A DNA stretch of 64,000 nucleotides from Actinomycetes bacterium (GTDB taxonomy: Bacteria; Actinomycetota; Actinomycetes; Actinomycetales; Demequinaceae), in contig JAEYOR010000010.1 of assembly GCA_023411615.1 (NCBI GenBank), positions 62,001-126,000 on the forward strand, in the 5' to 3' direction. Each line of letters opens with the position of its first letter. Position 1 is the first letter of the stretch. Positions 19,994 to 28,282 of this stretch are shown piece after piece. The translations under genes and the position numbers were made by a program. The notes under the pieces are model-generated. The model saw only the letters and a list, made by a program, of their open reading frames with translations, was not told the DNA's origin and did no database searches.

Positions 19994-20680
19994 TTACGGC
20001 GCCGGGATAAATGAACAGTTGGATTCCGAATATCCGAGCACGGTATTGCGGCCAGTCACGACAGTGGAGATGCTCACTGGTTGTGCGTCGGGCTTCATCT
20101 CGGGGGTCTTGAGCTTGAGAGTGATCCGGACGTTTTGTGCCGGAGTTGATGCCGCCCCGCTGACCACAGTCGACGGATCCTTCCAAAACGGTGGCCACGT
20201 CGCGGGATCGTCTGAGTCGGGTGTCGTTGCGGCGGGCACCACGACGTTTCGGGCCACCACGGCCCAGTCCGCGACAAACGGGTCTGTGGGGTAATTGGGT
20301 GACCAGTAGCGGTACTCGAGACGCCCAAACTCGTCGCCAGGATCGGCGATCACTCGCCACTGAGCACACTTAGGCGCCGTGCCCTCTTGCGTGTAAATGC
20401 GCATGGAGTAGTAGGGGGCAACACCCGATCCGGCAATCGTCTCGTTTGCAGGGTCCATGATGACGTTGCCTGAGCGGACCTGGCGGTCGATTTGTGAGAT
20501 CCCCAGCCGCGCTTCCTGAGCGGCATCGACGCGCCCGAGGTTGTCACGTGTCATGTACAAGAGGTTGATCATGATCGCCGTCGTGATCGCCATGAGCAAA
20601 GAAAAGATGAACATCGAGACCAGCAACTCGGCGAGCGTCATTCCCGAATCGTCCCGAGACTTCCAGAGCGCGCGCATCAT
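19994..20680 (-). CDS. PilW-like minor prepilin
   Basis: 228 residues. The type III leader ends DDSG before MTLAELLVSMFIFSLLM, with Glu at mature position 5 and a long hydrophobic helix (about 14-38). The globular part has two cysteines (in KCAQWR and NCSFIP). Two adjacent ATG codons (20680 and 20677) are possible; the second is better spaced from AGGAG. The first overlaps the upstream gene's TGA as ATGA. Expected to prime the pilus tip with the neighbouring minor pilins. Confidence 0.82.
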   Translation of the reverse strand: MMRALWKSRDDSGMTLAELLVSMFIFSLLMAITTAIMINLLYMTRDNLGRVDAAQEARLGISQIDRQVRSGNVIMDPANETIAGSGVAPYYSMRIYTQEGTAPKCAQWRVIADPGDEFGRLEYRYWSPNYPTDPFVADWAVVARNVVVPAATTPDSDDPATWPPFWKDPSTVVSGAASTPAQNVRITLKLKTPEMKPDAQPVSISTVVTGRNTVLGYSESNCSFIPAP

Positions 20681-22476
20681 GTTCTCCTGTCAAAGGAGTT
20701 AGTCGCGGCGGAACCAGCCATCACCGTCTGCTGGTTGAGCTCCCAGTTGCCCCACGGACTCGTGATGACGTAGCGAACCGAGATCGTGATTGAGCCCGCA
20801 TTCGCGTAGACAACGCATGAGTCATCCTTGCAGTTGACAACCGGGTCCTCGCCGAGCACCTGCGATGACACGGGCGTTGCAGAAACTGAGCCTGATGCGG
20901 TGACGCTCACACCACCGCTCGGTGCCCAGGTAACCTCTCCCGTAGAGGCGACGGTGCCGCTCGATGAGGCGTTGACAGCCACGGTCGCCCACGACGAGCC
21001 ATTCCAGTAGCGAACTGTCGCGGTGCGAGTCATCGACGGAGCCGTGCTCATCTGAACGGAGCCGCGCTCCGTCCTCACAGTGTCGGAATAGTTCGCAATC
21101 TCGATCAGGGTGGTGATGCCTTGATCCCACGTACCGCTCGTGAAGTGACCGATTCGAAGGGACGTCTCTTCATAACTTGCTCTCGCGGCAGCACAGCCTG
21201 ACGCGTCAAGCGTTTGACAGCCGTATTGCGTACCAGGCTTGCTCGCCAAGAAGCGCCCACCGCCGGCGGTCGATGTTGCGCTCGACGAACGCCAAAGGGG
21301 ATGCATCGTGCTTGAGTTGATTCCAAGCGAGGCGAACATGCCACCACTGCCGCTTAGCTCTGTGTAGGTGCACGGCTCCCCCGCAAACAACTGGGTTCCG
21401 AGGCACGCTTGGGTCGTATTGGCCCGGGTTGAACCCGTACGGCTGTCATCGCTGCGTGCCGAAAGCCACAGTGAACCGGAGCCGACATATTGGGTTGTCG
21501 CAGAGCCGACCGAGACCGTTGTCTGGTCGTCGACCGGAATCCCGGTATTGGCAGCGAAGTTGTTGCTGCCCCTGCTGAAAACTGACGCATTGCCTTCGGT
21601 GAGTACGGTCATCGAACCGCCGGACACCGATGGCGCCATCTTGATGGTGGTGCCGCCACGTCGCGCCTCACCGGTCACGGAAGTCACCTGAACAGAGTCA
21701 CCCGTCGCGTTGAGCAGCGATGACCGGATCGACACTTCCTGCACCGTCGAACCAGGAATCAACGGCGTGAAATCGGAACTTCCCTCCTGTGAGGCCGTCA
21801 GTGACGTGCCGACGTACCCCGAGGTGGACGAGAAAGTGAAGCGGTCCTGACATGCGACGAGATATGGCATCTCATCACGATCACCACAGCCCGCCGAACC
21901 GTCATATGCAGAGGACCGGAGAGCGAGATCATCCGTCTGACCTGTCTTCGAGTTGGTCCACGAGACGATGACGAGAAGTCCTACCGATGCGGCCGAGCCA
22001 TTGACGGAGTCGACGATGTAGGCGCGAACATCGAACTCGACGCCGGGCTTGGTGGGATCGGTTTGGACGGAGTGATTGGAGCCGGTCGAATCAAAGAGAG
22101 GGGGGCGCGGCTGTGACAAGTCCTGGGGGGAGGACGTGGCGAGGCGGACCGTGTACGTCTCCCCGTCGATCGTCACGGTGCCAGCAGTGTTGTTGCCCGT
22201 GTAATACGGGTCGCTGTTTCCGCCCGCAGTATGGAAGCCGGGCACATTGCCCTTTGACAACGTGTTCCAAGGCAAGGAGCGCATGATCTCCATTGCCTGG
22301 TTCGCGTATGCCGTCGCTTGCTCCCGCTTGGTTGCGTTGACGATGGTCTGCATCGCTGAAATCTGGACGCCAGCGAGGAGCAACAGCACGACGGCGATGA
22401 CGAACATGGCAACGACAAGCTCGACAAGGGTGAATCCCTCGTCGGGTCTGTGCAATCGCCGCTTCGCTTGTCGCAT
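20677..22476 (-). CDS. very long minor prepilin (PilV-like) with large exported domain
   Basis: 599 residues from the ATG at 22476. Leader RRLHRPDEG is followed by FTLVELVVAMFVIAVVLLLLAG: canonical Gly at -1, Phe at +1 and Glu at +5 (residues 14-35). Ordinary PilV proteins are under 200 residues, so about 400 residues are extra. These are rich in Ser, Thr and Gly with several cysteines (CGDRD, CQDRF, CLGTQ, CTYTE, CQTLDASGC, NCKDDSC), suggesting disulfide-tied beta domains. Probable pilus-tip or surface-binding subunit, by inference. The start is weakly supported: GGGAG lies about 13 bases upstream and no other Met precedes the leader sensibly. Confidence 0.75.
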   Translation of the reverse strand: MRQAKRRLHRPDEGFTLVELVVAMFVIAVVLLLLAGVQISAMQTIVNATKREQATAYANQAMEIMRSLPWNTLSKGNVPGFHTAGGNSDPYYTGNNTAGTVTIDGETYTVRLATSSPQDLSQPRPPLFDSTGSNHSVQTDPTKPGVEFDVRAYIVDSVNGSAASVGLLVIVSWTNSKTGQTDDLALRSSAYDGSAGCGDRDEMPYLVACQDRFTFSSTSGYVGTSLTASQEGSSDFTPLIPGSTVQEVSIRSSLLNATGDSVQVTSVTGEARRGGTTIKMAPSVSGGSMTVLTEGNASVFSRGSNNFAANTGIPVDDQTTVSVGSATTQYVGSGSLWLSARSDDSRTGSTRANTTQACLGTQLFAGEPCTYTELSGSGGMFASLGINSSTMHPLWRSSSATSTAGGGRFLASKPGTQYGCQTLDASGCAAARASYEETSLRIGHFTSGTWDQGITTLIEIANYSDTVRTERGSVQMSTAPSMTRTATVRYWNGSSWATVAVNASSSGTVASTGEVTWAPSGGVSVTASGSVSATPVSSQVLGEDPVVNCKDDSCVVYANAGSITISVRYVITSPWGNWELNQQTVMAGSAATNSFDRRT

Positions 22477-22515
22477 CGTCGCTATCGCTCCCTCATGGCG
22501 CCAAGAACGCCAGAT

Positions 22516-22549
22516 TCCCTTGCGGGGCGGAACCCCGCCCCGCAAGGGA
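22516..22549. terminator. perfect 15-bp inverted repeat between pilA and the minor pilins
   Basis: Arms 22516-22530 and 22535-22549 are exact complements with a 4-base loop, and two-thirds of the pairs are G-C. In the direction of transcription it begins 27 bases after the pilA stop. No run of U follows, so it is either a partial terminator or an mRNA-stabilising stem that raises pilA over the downstream minor pilins. No gene overlaps it. Confidence 0.75.
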
Positions 22550-22566
22550 TTTAATCAGTTGCTACT

Positions 22567-22587
22567 CTGACTGGCTTTAGCAGTCAG
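22567..22587 (-). other. 7-bp stem-loop spanning the pilA stop codon
   Basis: CTGACTG (22567-22573) and CAGTCAG (22581-22587) can pair around the TAA stop at 22577. It lies just before the strong hairpin at 22516-22549. It may be coincidental. Confidence 0.3.
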
Positions 22588-23020
22588 CGTCGGCGCCGAC
22601 TTGAAGGCCACCGGCCGCAGAGTAGCTCGCGCCGCCGTTAGTGGTGGTCGTCTTGTCTCCGTCGTCGTTGACCACGGAAACGCACCAGTTGGTGGATTTC
22701 ATCGTGTTGGTGGGCGACGCCTTAAGGACCACGTTCGAGGACGAGTTACCGATGGATGAGCCGTTCAGCAACCAGTCGGAACCGCTACCACCGGAAATCG
22801 TCACGGGGCCCTCCCCGTCGACGAAGTAAGTGGCGATCTCCTTGCCGATCGTCGACACGTCCGCCTTGGCAGCCGAGTCTTCGGCCTTCTTGCGCTGGTT
22901 GAGGAAGACCGGAATGGCGATTGCAGCCAAGATACCGATGATGATCATGACAACGAGGAGCTCAATGAGCGTAAAGCCCTTGTCTTCCTTGGCCATGTGT
23001 TCACGAATACGAGCCATCAT
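22577..23020 (-). CDS. pilA: major type IV pilin
   Basis: 147 residues. The leader MMARIREHMAKEDKG (15 residues) is cut before FTLIELLVVMIIIGILAAIA, leaving a mature pilin of about 132 residues with Phe+1 and Glu+5. The helix runs to about residue 60 (KKAEDSAAKADVSTIGKEIA). The C-terminal region carries a cysteine pair (WCVSV and the terminal ADADC) that probably forms the D-region disulfide. The start is the ATG at 23020 or 23017, with AAGGAG 9-12 bases upstream; the longer open frame has no ribosome site. It follows pilC by about 95 bases, a gap with a possible promoter of its own. Confidence 0.95.
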   Translation of the reverse strand: MMARIREHMAKEDKGFTLIELLVVMIIIGILAAIAIPVFLNQRKKAEDSAAKADVSTIGKEIATYFVDGEGPVTISGGSGSDWLLNGSSIGNSSSNVVLKASPTNTMKSTNWCVSVVNDDGDKTTTTNGGASYSAAGGLQVGADADC

Positions 23021-23052
23021 GATGGTTCTCTCCTTGTGATTTTCTCTATTAG

Positions 23053-23074
23053 TGTCAAGCGCGGATATCTCCGC
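23053..23074 (-). promoter_or_regulatory. possible pilA promoter/operator elements
   Basis: On the minus strand, TTGACA (23058-23053) is a perfect -35 hexamer. Directly upstream, GCGGA-GATA-TCCGC (23074-23061) is a short inverted repeat. A -10 box at the right distance would fall on the pilA ribosome site and is not evident, so the promoter is uncertain. Confidence 0.3.
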
Positions 23075-23114
23075 ATTGTCGTTGAGAGACGGCATTGTCT
23101 CCCCACGCTTGGGG

Positions 23115-24350
23115 TTATTGAATCAAATCAAACACCCCGAAGATCGGCATGTAGAGTGCGACAATCATTCCTCCCACGATCGCACCCAACACTGCGATCA
23201 TGAGGGGTTCGATGAGGGACGTCAAGGCGTCTGTGGTGGCTTCCACTTCTTGATCGTAGAAGTCGGCAACTTTGTCGAGCATTGTGTCAAGTGCGCCCGT
23301 GTCCTCACCAACCGCCATCATCTGCACCACCATCGGTGGGAACACGGGGTGTTGTGCGAGCGGACCAGCAAGAGAGTTTCCACGTCGCACGCTCTCGCGA
23401 ACGTCGTTGGCGGCACGTTCCACCACGATATTTCCCGATACTTCCCCCACAATATCGAGCGCTTGAAGAATGGGTACACCAGCACGGAGCATCGACGAGA
23501 GGTTTCGGGTGAAACGCGACAATGCAATCTTTTGAACGAGGGTGCCAAACACCGGTGCCTTAAGGAAGAGCGGTTCGATCTTCTCTCGAAATCCAAGATT
23601 CTGGCGATTGCGCTTCCACAACACGATGCCAACGATGATGAGGATGACGAGAGGGATCGCGCCAACCCGAAGCCCCGTCGACATCCCGACAAGGATCTTG
23701 GTGGGCACGGGCAGTTCTCCACCGAGATTGGTGAACATCTTCTCGAACACCGGCACGATGAACAGCAACATGCCTGTCACCGCAAGGAGCGCAATCGAGA
23801 AGACCACCACTGGATAGGTCATCGCCGACTTGATTTTGGACCGCAGCTTCACCTCGGCTTCGAAGTTCTTTGCAACCGACTCGAGCACGGTATCGAGAAA
23901 ACCGCCCACTTCGCCGGCCTTCACCATGTTCACCATGAGCGGCGGGAACGCCTTGGGGTGCTTGGCCATGGCAGCAGAGAGAGAACTTCCCGACTCAACA
24001 TCCACGCGAACCCGGTCAACGAGCCCCGCAAGTGTCGCGTTTTCCGTTTGCTCCGCCAAGATCGTCAGCGCGCGTAGTAAGGACAGGCCGGACGCGATCA
24101 TCGTCGCAAGCTGGCGCGACATGACGGCGATGTCCTTCAGAGCGATACGGTCCGACAGGCCTGGAATCTTGATCTCAGTATTGAGACCACCGGTCTTCAC
24201 TTCCGTGATCGCGACTGGGGAAAGCCCCATCTCTCGGAGCCGCTTCGCAACGAGCCCCTCGTTCTGAGCCTCGATTTGGCCGGTCTGCACCTTGCCTTGG
24301 CGGTCACGGACCTGGTATTCAAACTTCTTCAGTGCGGTGGGTGACGCCAT
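23115..24350 (-). CDS. pilC: type IV pilus inner-membrane platform protein PilC
   Basis: 411 residues with the usual pair of T2SF domains (about 70-195 and 270-395), each followed by a hydrophobic hairpin. Conserved features include MSRQLATMIASGLSLLRAL and the matching FTRNLSSMLRAGVPILQAL. PilC couples the PilB and PilT motors to the growing fibre. The ATG at 24350 shares one base with the pilT TGA (TGATG). An in-frame start 21 codons earlier lies inside pilT and is unlikely. Confidence 0.95.
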   Translation of the reverse strand: MASPTALKKFEYQVRDRQGKVQTGQIEAQNEGLVAKRLREMGLSPVAITEVKTGGLNTEIKIPGLSDRIALKDIAVMSRQLATMIASGLSLLRALTILAEQTENATLAGLVDRVRVDVESGSSLSAAMAKHPKAFPPLMVNMVKAGEVGGFLDTVLESVAKNFEAEVKLRSKIKSAMTYPVVVFSIALLAVTGMLLFIVPVFEKMFTNLGGELPVPTKILVGMSTGLRVGAIPLVILIIVGIVLWKRNRQNLGFREKIEPLFLKAPVFGTLVQKIALSRFTRNLSSMLRAGVPILQALDIVGEVSGNIVVERAANDVRESVRRGNSLAGPLAQHPVFPPMVVQMMAVGEDTGALDTMLDKVADFYDQEVEATTDALTSLIEPLMIAVLGAIVGGMIVALYMPIFGVFDLIQ

Positions 24351-25654
24351 CAGCGGACCTCCGTCCCCACTCCCCGCCCGGCGAGGCGGTTGAAGTCCTC
24401 GACGTGGTGACACATCTCAAGCCCGGTGTCATAAGAAATCCGGCCGAGGCGTACGAGCTCGGCGAGGTGCTGGTCCATCGTCTGCATGCCCATCTTGGAG
24501 CCTGCTTGCAGAGCCGAGTAGATCTGGTGCGTCTTGCCTTCACGGATGAGGTTTCTGATGGCCGATGTTGCCATCATCACCTCCACCGCCACGGCCCGGC
24601 CTGGACCGTCTGAGCGCTTGCAGAGTGACTGACAGACCACACCTTGCAGGGCAGTCGCCAATTGAGCACGGATCTGGCCCTGCTGGCCCGGTGGGAACAC
24701 GTCGATGATGCGGTCAATCGTTTGTGCAGCGTCCTGGGTGTGCAAGGTCGCGAACACGAGGTGGCCGGTTTCCGCTGCGGTCAGTGCAACTTGAATGGTC
24801 TCGAGGTCACGCATCTCACCGATGAGAATGATGTCCGGGTCCTGGCGCAAGACGTGACGCAAGGCGGCCTGGAAGGTATGCGTGTCCGAACCGACTTCGC
24901 GTTGGTTGACAAGCGAACGCTTGTGGCGGTGCAAGAACTCAATCGGGTCCTCAACCGTCATGATGTGCGCCGAACGGGACCGGTTAGCGAGGTCGACGAG
25001 CGAGGCCAGGGTGGTCGATTTGCCTGAACCGGTTGGTCCCGTGACGAGCACAAGTCCGCGGGGAAGGTGGGCGAACCCCGACACCGATGCCGGGATACCA
25101 AGCGCCTCAAGCGGCTTGATCTCGTAAGGAATGATTCGGAAAGCAGCGCCTACCGAATCACGCTGGCGGTACACATTGACGCGGAACCGCGCCTCGCCCA
25201 CCAAGGCGTGTGAGAAGTCGAGCTCAAGGTTCTCTTCGAACTTCTCCCGCTGCTTCTGAGTGAGCATCGAGTAGATCGACCTTTGCAGGCTGTCCGGCTT
25301 GAGAACCTCGAAGCCGGGCAACGCCGCGAGTTGGCCGTCGAGTCGCACCATCGGCGGTGCCCCCGTGGTGAGGTGGAGGTCGGAGGCACCGGTGCGCAAC
25401 ATCGTTCGCAGTGCCTCAGCAATATCAAGGTCGCCAGCCTGCATCTCTTGAGACAAACCGACGCGGGCGCCGCGCGGCTGCGCAGAAGGCTGAGCAGAAG
25501 GCTGCGCGGATGGCTGAGCCGCGACGGGAACTGCCCCAGAAACGGGTGCTGGGCCGGGAGCGGACTGAGGTGCAGTCTCAGGCGCGGGCGGACGCGGAGC
25601 CGCGTCACCGGGGTTCGGCCCCCATCCGAGACCGGAGTCTTGATTCACGCTCAT
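24350..25654 (-). CDS. pilT: pilus retraction ATPase PilT with Pro/Ala-rich N-terminal extension
   Basis: 434 residues. Residues 1-70 are an extra Pro/Ala/Gln tail containing four SAQP repeats; the PilT core follows. The Walker A motif GPTGSGKST is near residues 206-214, the Asp box segment VEDPIEF near 240, Walker B in IILIGEMRD, and the His box in HLVFATLHTQDA. The retraction-specific AIRNLIREGK signature is near 378-387. These identify PilT rather than a second PilB, so the pilus is probably retractable. It overlaps pilC and lies 37 bases after pilB. Confidence 0.94.
   Translation of the reverse strand: MSVNQDSGLGWGPNPGDAAPRPPAPETAPQSAPGPAPVSGAVPVAAQPSAQPSAQPSAQPRGARVGLSQEMQAGDLDIAEALRTMLRTGASDLHLTTGAPPMVRLDGQLAALPGFEVLKPDSLQRSIYSMLTQKQREKFEENLELDFSHALVGEARFRVNVYRQRDSVGAAFRIIPYEIKPLEALGIPASVSGFAHLPRGLVLVTGPTGSGKSTTLASLVDLANRSRSAHIMTVEDPIEFLHRHKRSLVNQREVGSDTHTFQAALRHVLRQDPDIILIGEMRDLETIQVALTAAETGHLVFATLHTQDAAQTIDRIIDVFPPGQQGQIRAQLATALQGVVCQSLCKRSDGPGRAVAVEVMMATSAIRNLIREGKTHQIYSALQAGSKMGMQTMDQHLAELVRLGRISYDTGLEMCHHVEDFNRLAGRGVGTEVR
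25476..25523 (-). repeat. four 12-bp tandem repeats inside pilT (SAQP units)
   Basis: Four copies of a GGCTGnGCnGnn unit encode repeated Ser-Ala-Gln-Pro in the N-terminal tail of PilT. The copies differ at a few bases. The reading frame is kept when copies are gained or lost because the unit is 12 bp. Confidence 0.8.
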
Positions 25655-25691
25655 CAGTCACCCACTTGAATCGTCATCGATTGACCTGACC

Positions 25692-27359
25692 TTACTTCAC
25701 AACTCGGAGGAGCTCTTCCAGCGAGGTGAGCCCTGCGACGACCTTCTCCCACCCGTCAGTCAAGAGCGGCTCCATCCCCTTTTCCTGAGCGACGCGAGCA
25801 ATCTCGGCAGACGACGCACGTGCCACTGCGAGCCTCTCGATGTCCTCCGTCACCACCATGATCTCGTGGAGTGCGAGGCGGCCCCGATAACCGGTTTGCG
25901 AACAATGCGTGCATCCTACGGGCACATGCAGGCTGATCGACGTGCCCGACACGTGCGAGCGGAGACGTTCTGGAATTGCACTGATCGGGAAGTCCTGCGG
26001 CTCCGTGCACTGAGTGCATAGCCGGCGAGCGAGGCGCTGCGCAACAACGCAGTCGACGGCTGATCCGACGAGGAACGGCTCGACGTCCATCTCAATGAGA
26101 CGCGTGACAGCGCTGGGAGCGTCGTTTGTGTGAAGAGTGGACAGCACGAGGTGACCCGTGAGAGCGGCCTCGATCGCAATCTGCGCCGTTTCCTTGTCGC
26201 GAATCTCACCCACGAGGACAACATCTGGGTCCGCACGAAGGATCGAGCGCAAGGCCGCGGCAAAGGTAAGCCCGGCCTTCACGTTGACCTGGACCTGGTT
26301 GATGCCGGCCAGACGGTACTCAACGGGGTCTTCGACAGTGATGACGTTAATCTCGGGCCGCGCGATCTGGTTGAGCGTTGCGTACAGCGTTGTCGACTTG
26401 CCGGAACCGGTAGGCCCCGTGACGAGAATCATCCCGTAGGGCTTGGTGAAGGACTGCCGATAGTTGATGAGATTGCTCTCGCGCAGGCCAAGATCCTCAA
26501 GATCCAGAGTGGCCGTCGAGTTGTCGAGAATACGCATGACGACCTTCTCGCCCCACACCGTCGGAAGGGTAGCCACACGCAAGTCCACCTTGCGGCCCTG
26601 ATGGTTGACGGACAGACGACCGTCCTGAGGCTTGCGCCGTTCGGCAATGTCGATGTCGCTCATGATCTTGAGACGGGACACCACGCCATTGGCCGACGCT
26701 TTGGGCGCACGCTGCATCTCGTGAAGCACACCATCGATTCGATACCGGATCGCCACATCACGTTCGGCGGGCTCGATGTGAATGTCAGAGGCACGGTCTT
26801 GGATGGCCTGGGAGATCAACAGGTTGACGAAGCGCACAATCGGGGCGTCGTCCTCAGCCGTTGCACCCATCGATTCGAGGTCGGGCTGGCCGTCTTCTCC
26901 CTCGAGCATCTCGTCTTGAAGTTCATCGAGTTCGTGATCGGCGCGGCAGTAGCGATCGATCGCCGCTGAGATGTCGTCGTGGGTCGCGATCACCGGAATG
27001 ACGTTCATACGAGACGCAGACCGGAAGTCGTCAACGGCCACTACGTCTGAGGGATTCGCCATCGCCAACTTGAGAGAGTCGCCTTCGCGGCCAACAGGAA
27101 GAGCGTTGTGGCGGCGGCATAGTAAAGGCGACACGAGAGCAACGGCGCTTTGGTCGACGGGATAGTTCGTCAGGTCAACGAACTCCATGCCCACTTGCTG
27201 TGCAAGCGCGCGAACAAGTTGGGGCTCGGTGATCATGCCGAGTTCGACAAGCGTGCGCCCGAGTGTTTGGCCGCGTGTCTGCTTTTCCTCTATCGCGTCA
27301 AGCAGTTGGTGTTCCGTCAGAACACCTTCCGCAATGAGGATGTCTCCCAGCTGTCGCAC
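25692..27359 (-). CDS. pilB: pilus extension ATPase PilB
   Basis: 555 residues. The N-terminal MshEN/T2SSE_N domain (about 1-150) could bind a nucleotide ligand such as c-di-GMP, but I do not assert this. The ATPase core has SDIHIEP, Walker A GPTGSGKSTTLYA near 325-337, VEDPVEY, Walker B VVLVGEIRD, and His box GHLVLSTLHTND. The zinc site CTQC...CTHC lies near 457-487, typical of PilB/GspE. It is the first gene of the pilus operon; 77 bases separate it from aroE. Confidence 0.96.
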   Translation of the reverse strand: MRQLGDILIAEGVLTEHQLLDAIEEKQTRGQTLGRTLVELGMITEPQLVRALAQQVGMEFVDLTNYPVDQSAVALVSPLLCRRHNALPVGREGDSLKLAMANPSDVVAVDDFRSASRMNVIPVIATHDDISAAIDRYCRADHELDELQDEMLEGEDGQPDLESMGATAEDDAPIVRFVNLLISQAIQDRASDIHIEPAERDVAIRYRIDGVLHEMQRAPKASANGVVSRLKIMSDIDIAERRKPQDGRLSVNHQGRKVDLRVATLPTVWGEKVVMRILDNSTATLDLEDLGLRESNLINYRQSFTKPYGMILVTGPTGSGKSTTLYATLNQIARPEINVITVEDPVEYRLAGINQVQVNVKAGLTFAAALRSILRADPDVVLVGEIRDKETAQIAIEAALTGHLVLSTLHTNDAPSAVTRLIEMDVEPFLVGSAVDCVVAQRLARRLCTQCTEPQDFPISAIPERLRSHVSGTSISLHVPVGCTHCSQTGYRGRLALHEIMVVTEDIERLAVARASSAEIARVAQEKGMEPLLTDGWEKVVAGLTSLEELLRVVK

Positions 27360-27398
27360 ACAGCCTCCTCAGCCCTATGAGGCCCTTGCCTATCAAGC

Positions 27399-27416
27399 GC
27401 CGAACATAACATCGGC
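27399..27416. promoter_or_regulatory. palindrome over the likely -10 box before pilB
   Basis: GCCGA-N8-TCGGC forms an inverted repeat whose centre contains TATGTT on the minus strand (27408-27403), a TAnnnT -10 match. That places transcription start about 40 bases before pilB. A repressor bound here would block the pilus operon. The -35 region is weak. Confidence 0.4.
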
Positions 27417-27436
27417 ACTGGCTGTAGGGAATGAAC

Positions 27437-28282
27437 TTATGAGTTATTCAACATCGCTGTCATGCCTGCGTCCATAGCGTCCAGAGGAGCCGTCTTGCCA
27501 GTCATGAGACGGACTTGCTCGCCTGCTTGGTGGAGGAGCATTCGCGTGCCGTCGATGCTGACACCCGAGGCACGCATCCATTGTGAAGCGAGCGCGGTCA
27601 CGCGTGGCCGGTAGACGACGTCAAGCAAGACACCACGAACCGATACACCCGAGCCGGCGAGACGCTCGCCTACGTCCGCGCCAGCGTCGGCGGGGACCGT
27701 TGAGACCAACGCGTCCGCGTCGACAAGAGCCGTCACGACGTCGGGGTCGTCCCAATTGAGCAAACGCGGCGACAAGCCCATCTTGGTTGCGGCACGGATG
27801 AGCGCTCCCGCGCGGGCGCGTGAGCGCACGACAACAACGGGTTGCTTCACGCCGAGCGCACCGAGGGCGGCCACTGCGGACGACGCTGTGGCACCACCTC
27901 CGAGCACGACGCCCCGCGTCGCGTGTGAACAGCCGCCCTCACGGAGCGCCTCCGTGATGCCGTGGATGTCGGTATTGGCGCCTACCCATTGCCGATACTC
28001 ACCGCGGCCAGATGGAACAAGGGTGTTGATGACACCGAGCAGTTTTGCTTGCGGCTCGACGAAGTTGGCGAGGCGGGCGCCCTCGACCTTCAAGGGCATG
28101 GTGAGCGACAGCCCGCCCCATTCGTCACCACATGCGGCAAGGAAGGCTGCGAGAGCAGGCTCTTCGATATCGACCGCGTCATAGCGCCAATCGATGCCGA
28201 GCGCCGCGTAGGCGGCATTGTGAAGCGCCGGCGAGAGCGAGTGGCTGATCGGGTGACCGAGCACGGCCGCCCGAATGGTCAC
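27437..28282 (-). CDS. aroE: shikimate dehydrogenase
   Basis: Reduces 3-dehydroshikimate to shikimate with NADPH. It is 281 residues. Shikimate-binding SHSLSP is at residues 13-18, catalytic Lys65 in LTMPLK, and Asp105 in NTDIHG. The nucleotide loop GGGATASSAVAAL lies near 127-139. It is the only aro gene in this half of the window; the pilus operon separates it from aroC-aroK-aroB. The start overlaps the mltG stop by 4 bases. Confidence 0.95.
   Translation of the reverse strand: MTIRAAVLGHPISHSLSPALHNAAYAALGIDWRYDAVDIEEPALAAFLAACGDEWGGLSLTMPLKVEGARLANFVEPQAKLLGVINTLVPSGRGEYRQWVGANTDIHGITEALREGGCSHATRGVVLGGGATASSAVAALGALGVKQPVVVVRSRARAGALIRAATKMGLSPRLLNWDDPDVVTALVDADALVSTVPADAGADVGERLAGSGVSVRGVLLDVVYRPRVTALASQWMRASGVSIDGTRMLLHQAGEQVRLMTGKTAPLDAMDAGMTAMLNNS

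Noticed and set aside
19983..20369. Upstream in-frame extension of the PilX-like gene
   Set aside because: It runs through the 3' part of the PilW-like gene; a strong ribosome site marks the ATG at 19982.
23085..23112. CCCC/GGGG stem after pilC as a terminator
   Set aside because: Stem of four pairs with a six-base loop and no U-run; too weak to call.
23052..24077. Open plus-strand frame of 341 codons opposite pilC
   Set aside because: It lies fully antisense to a gene with all PilC features, has no ribosome site and reads as a composition shadow rich in His and Arg.
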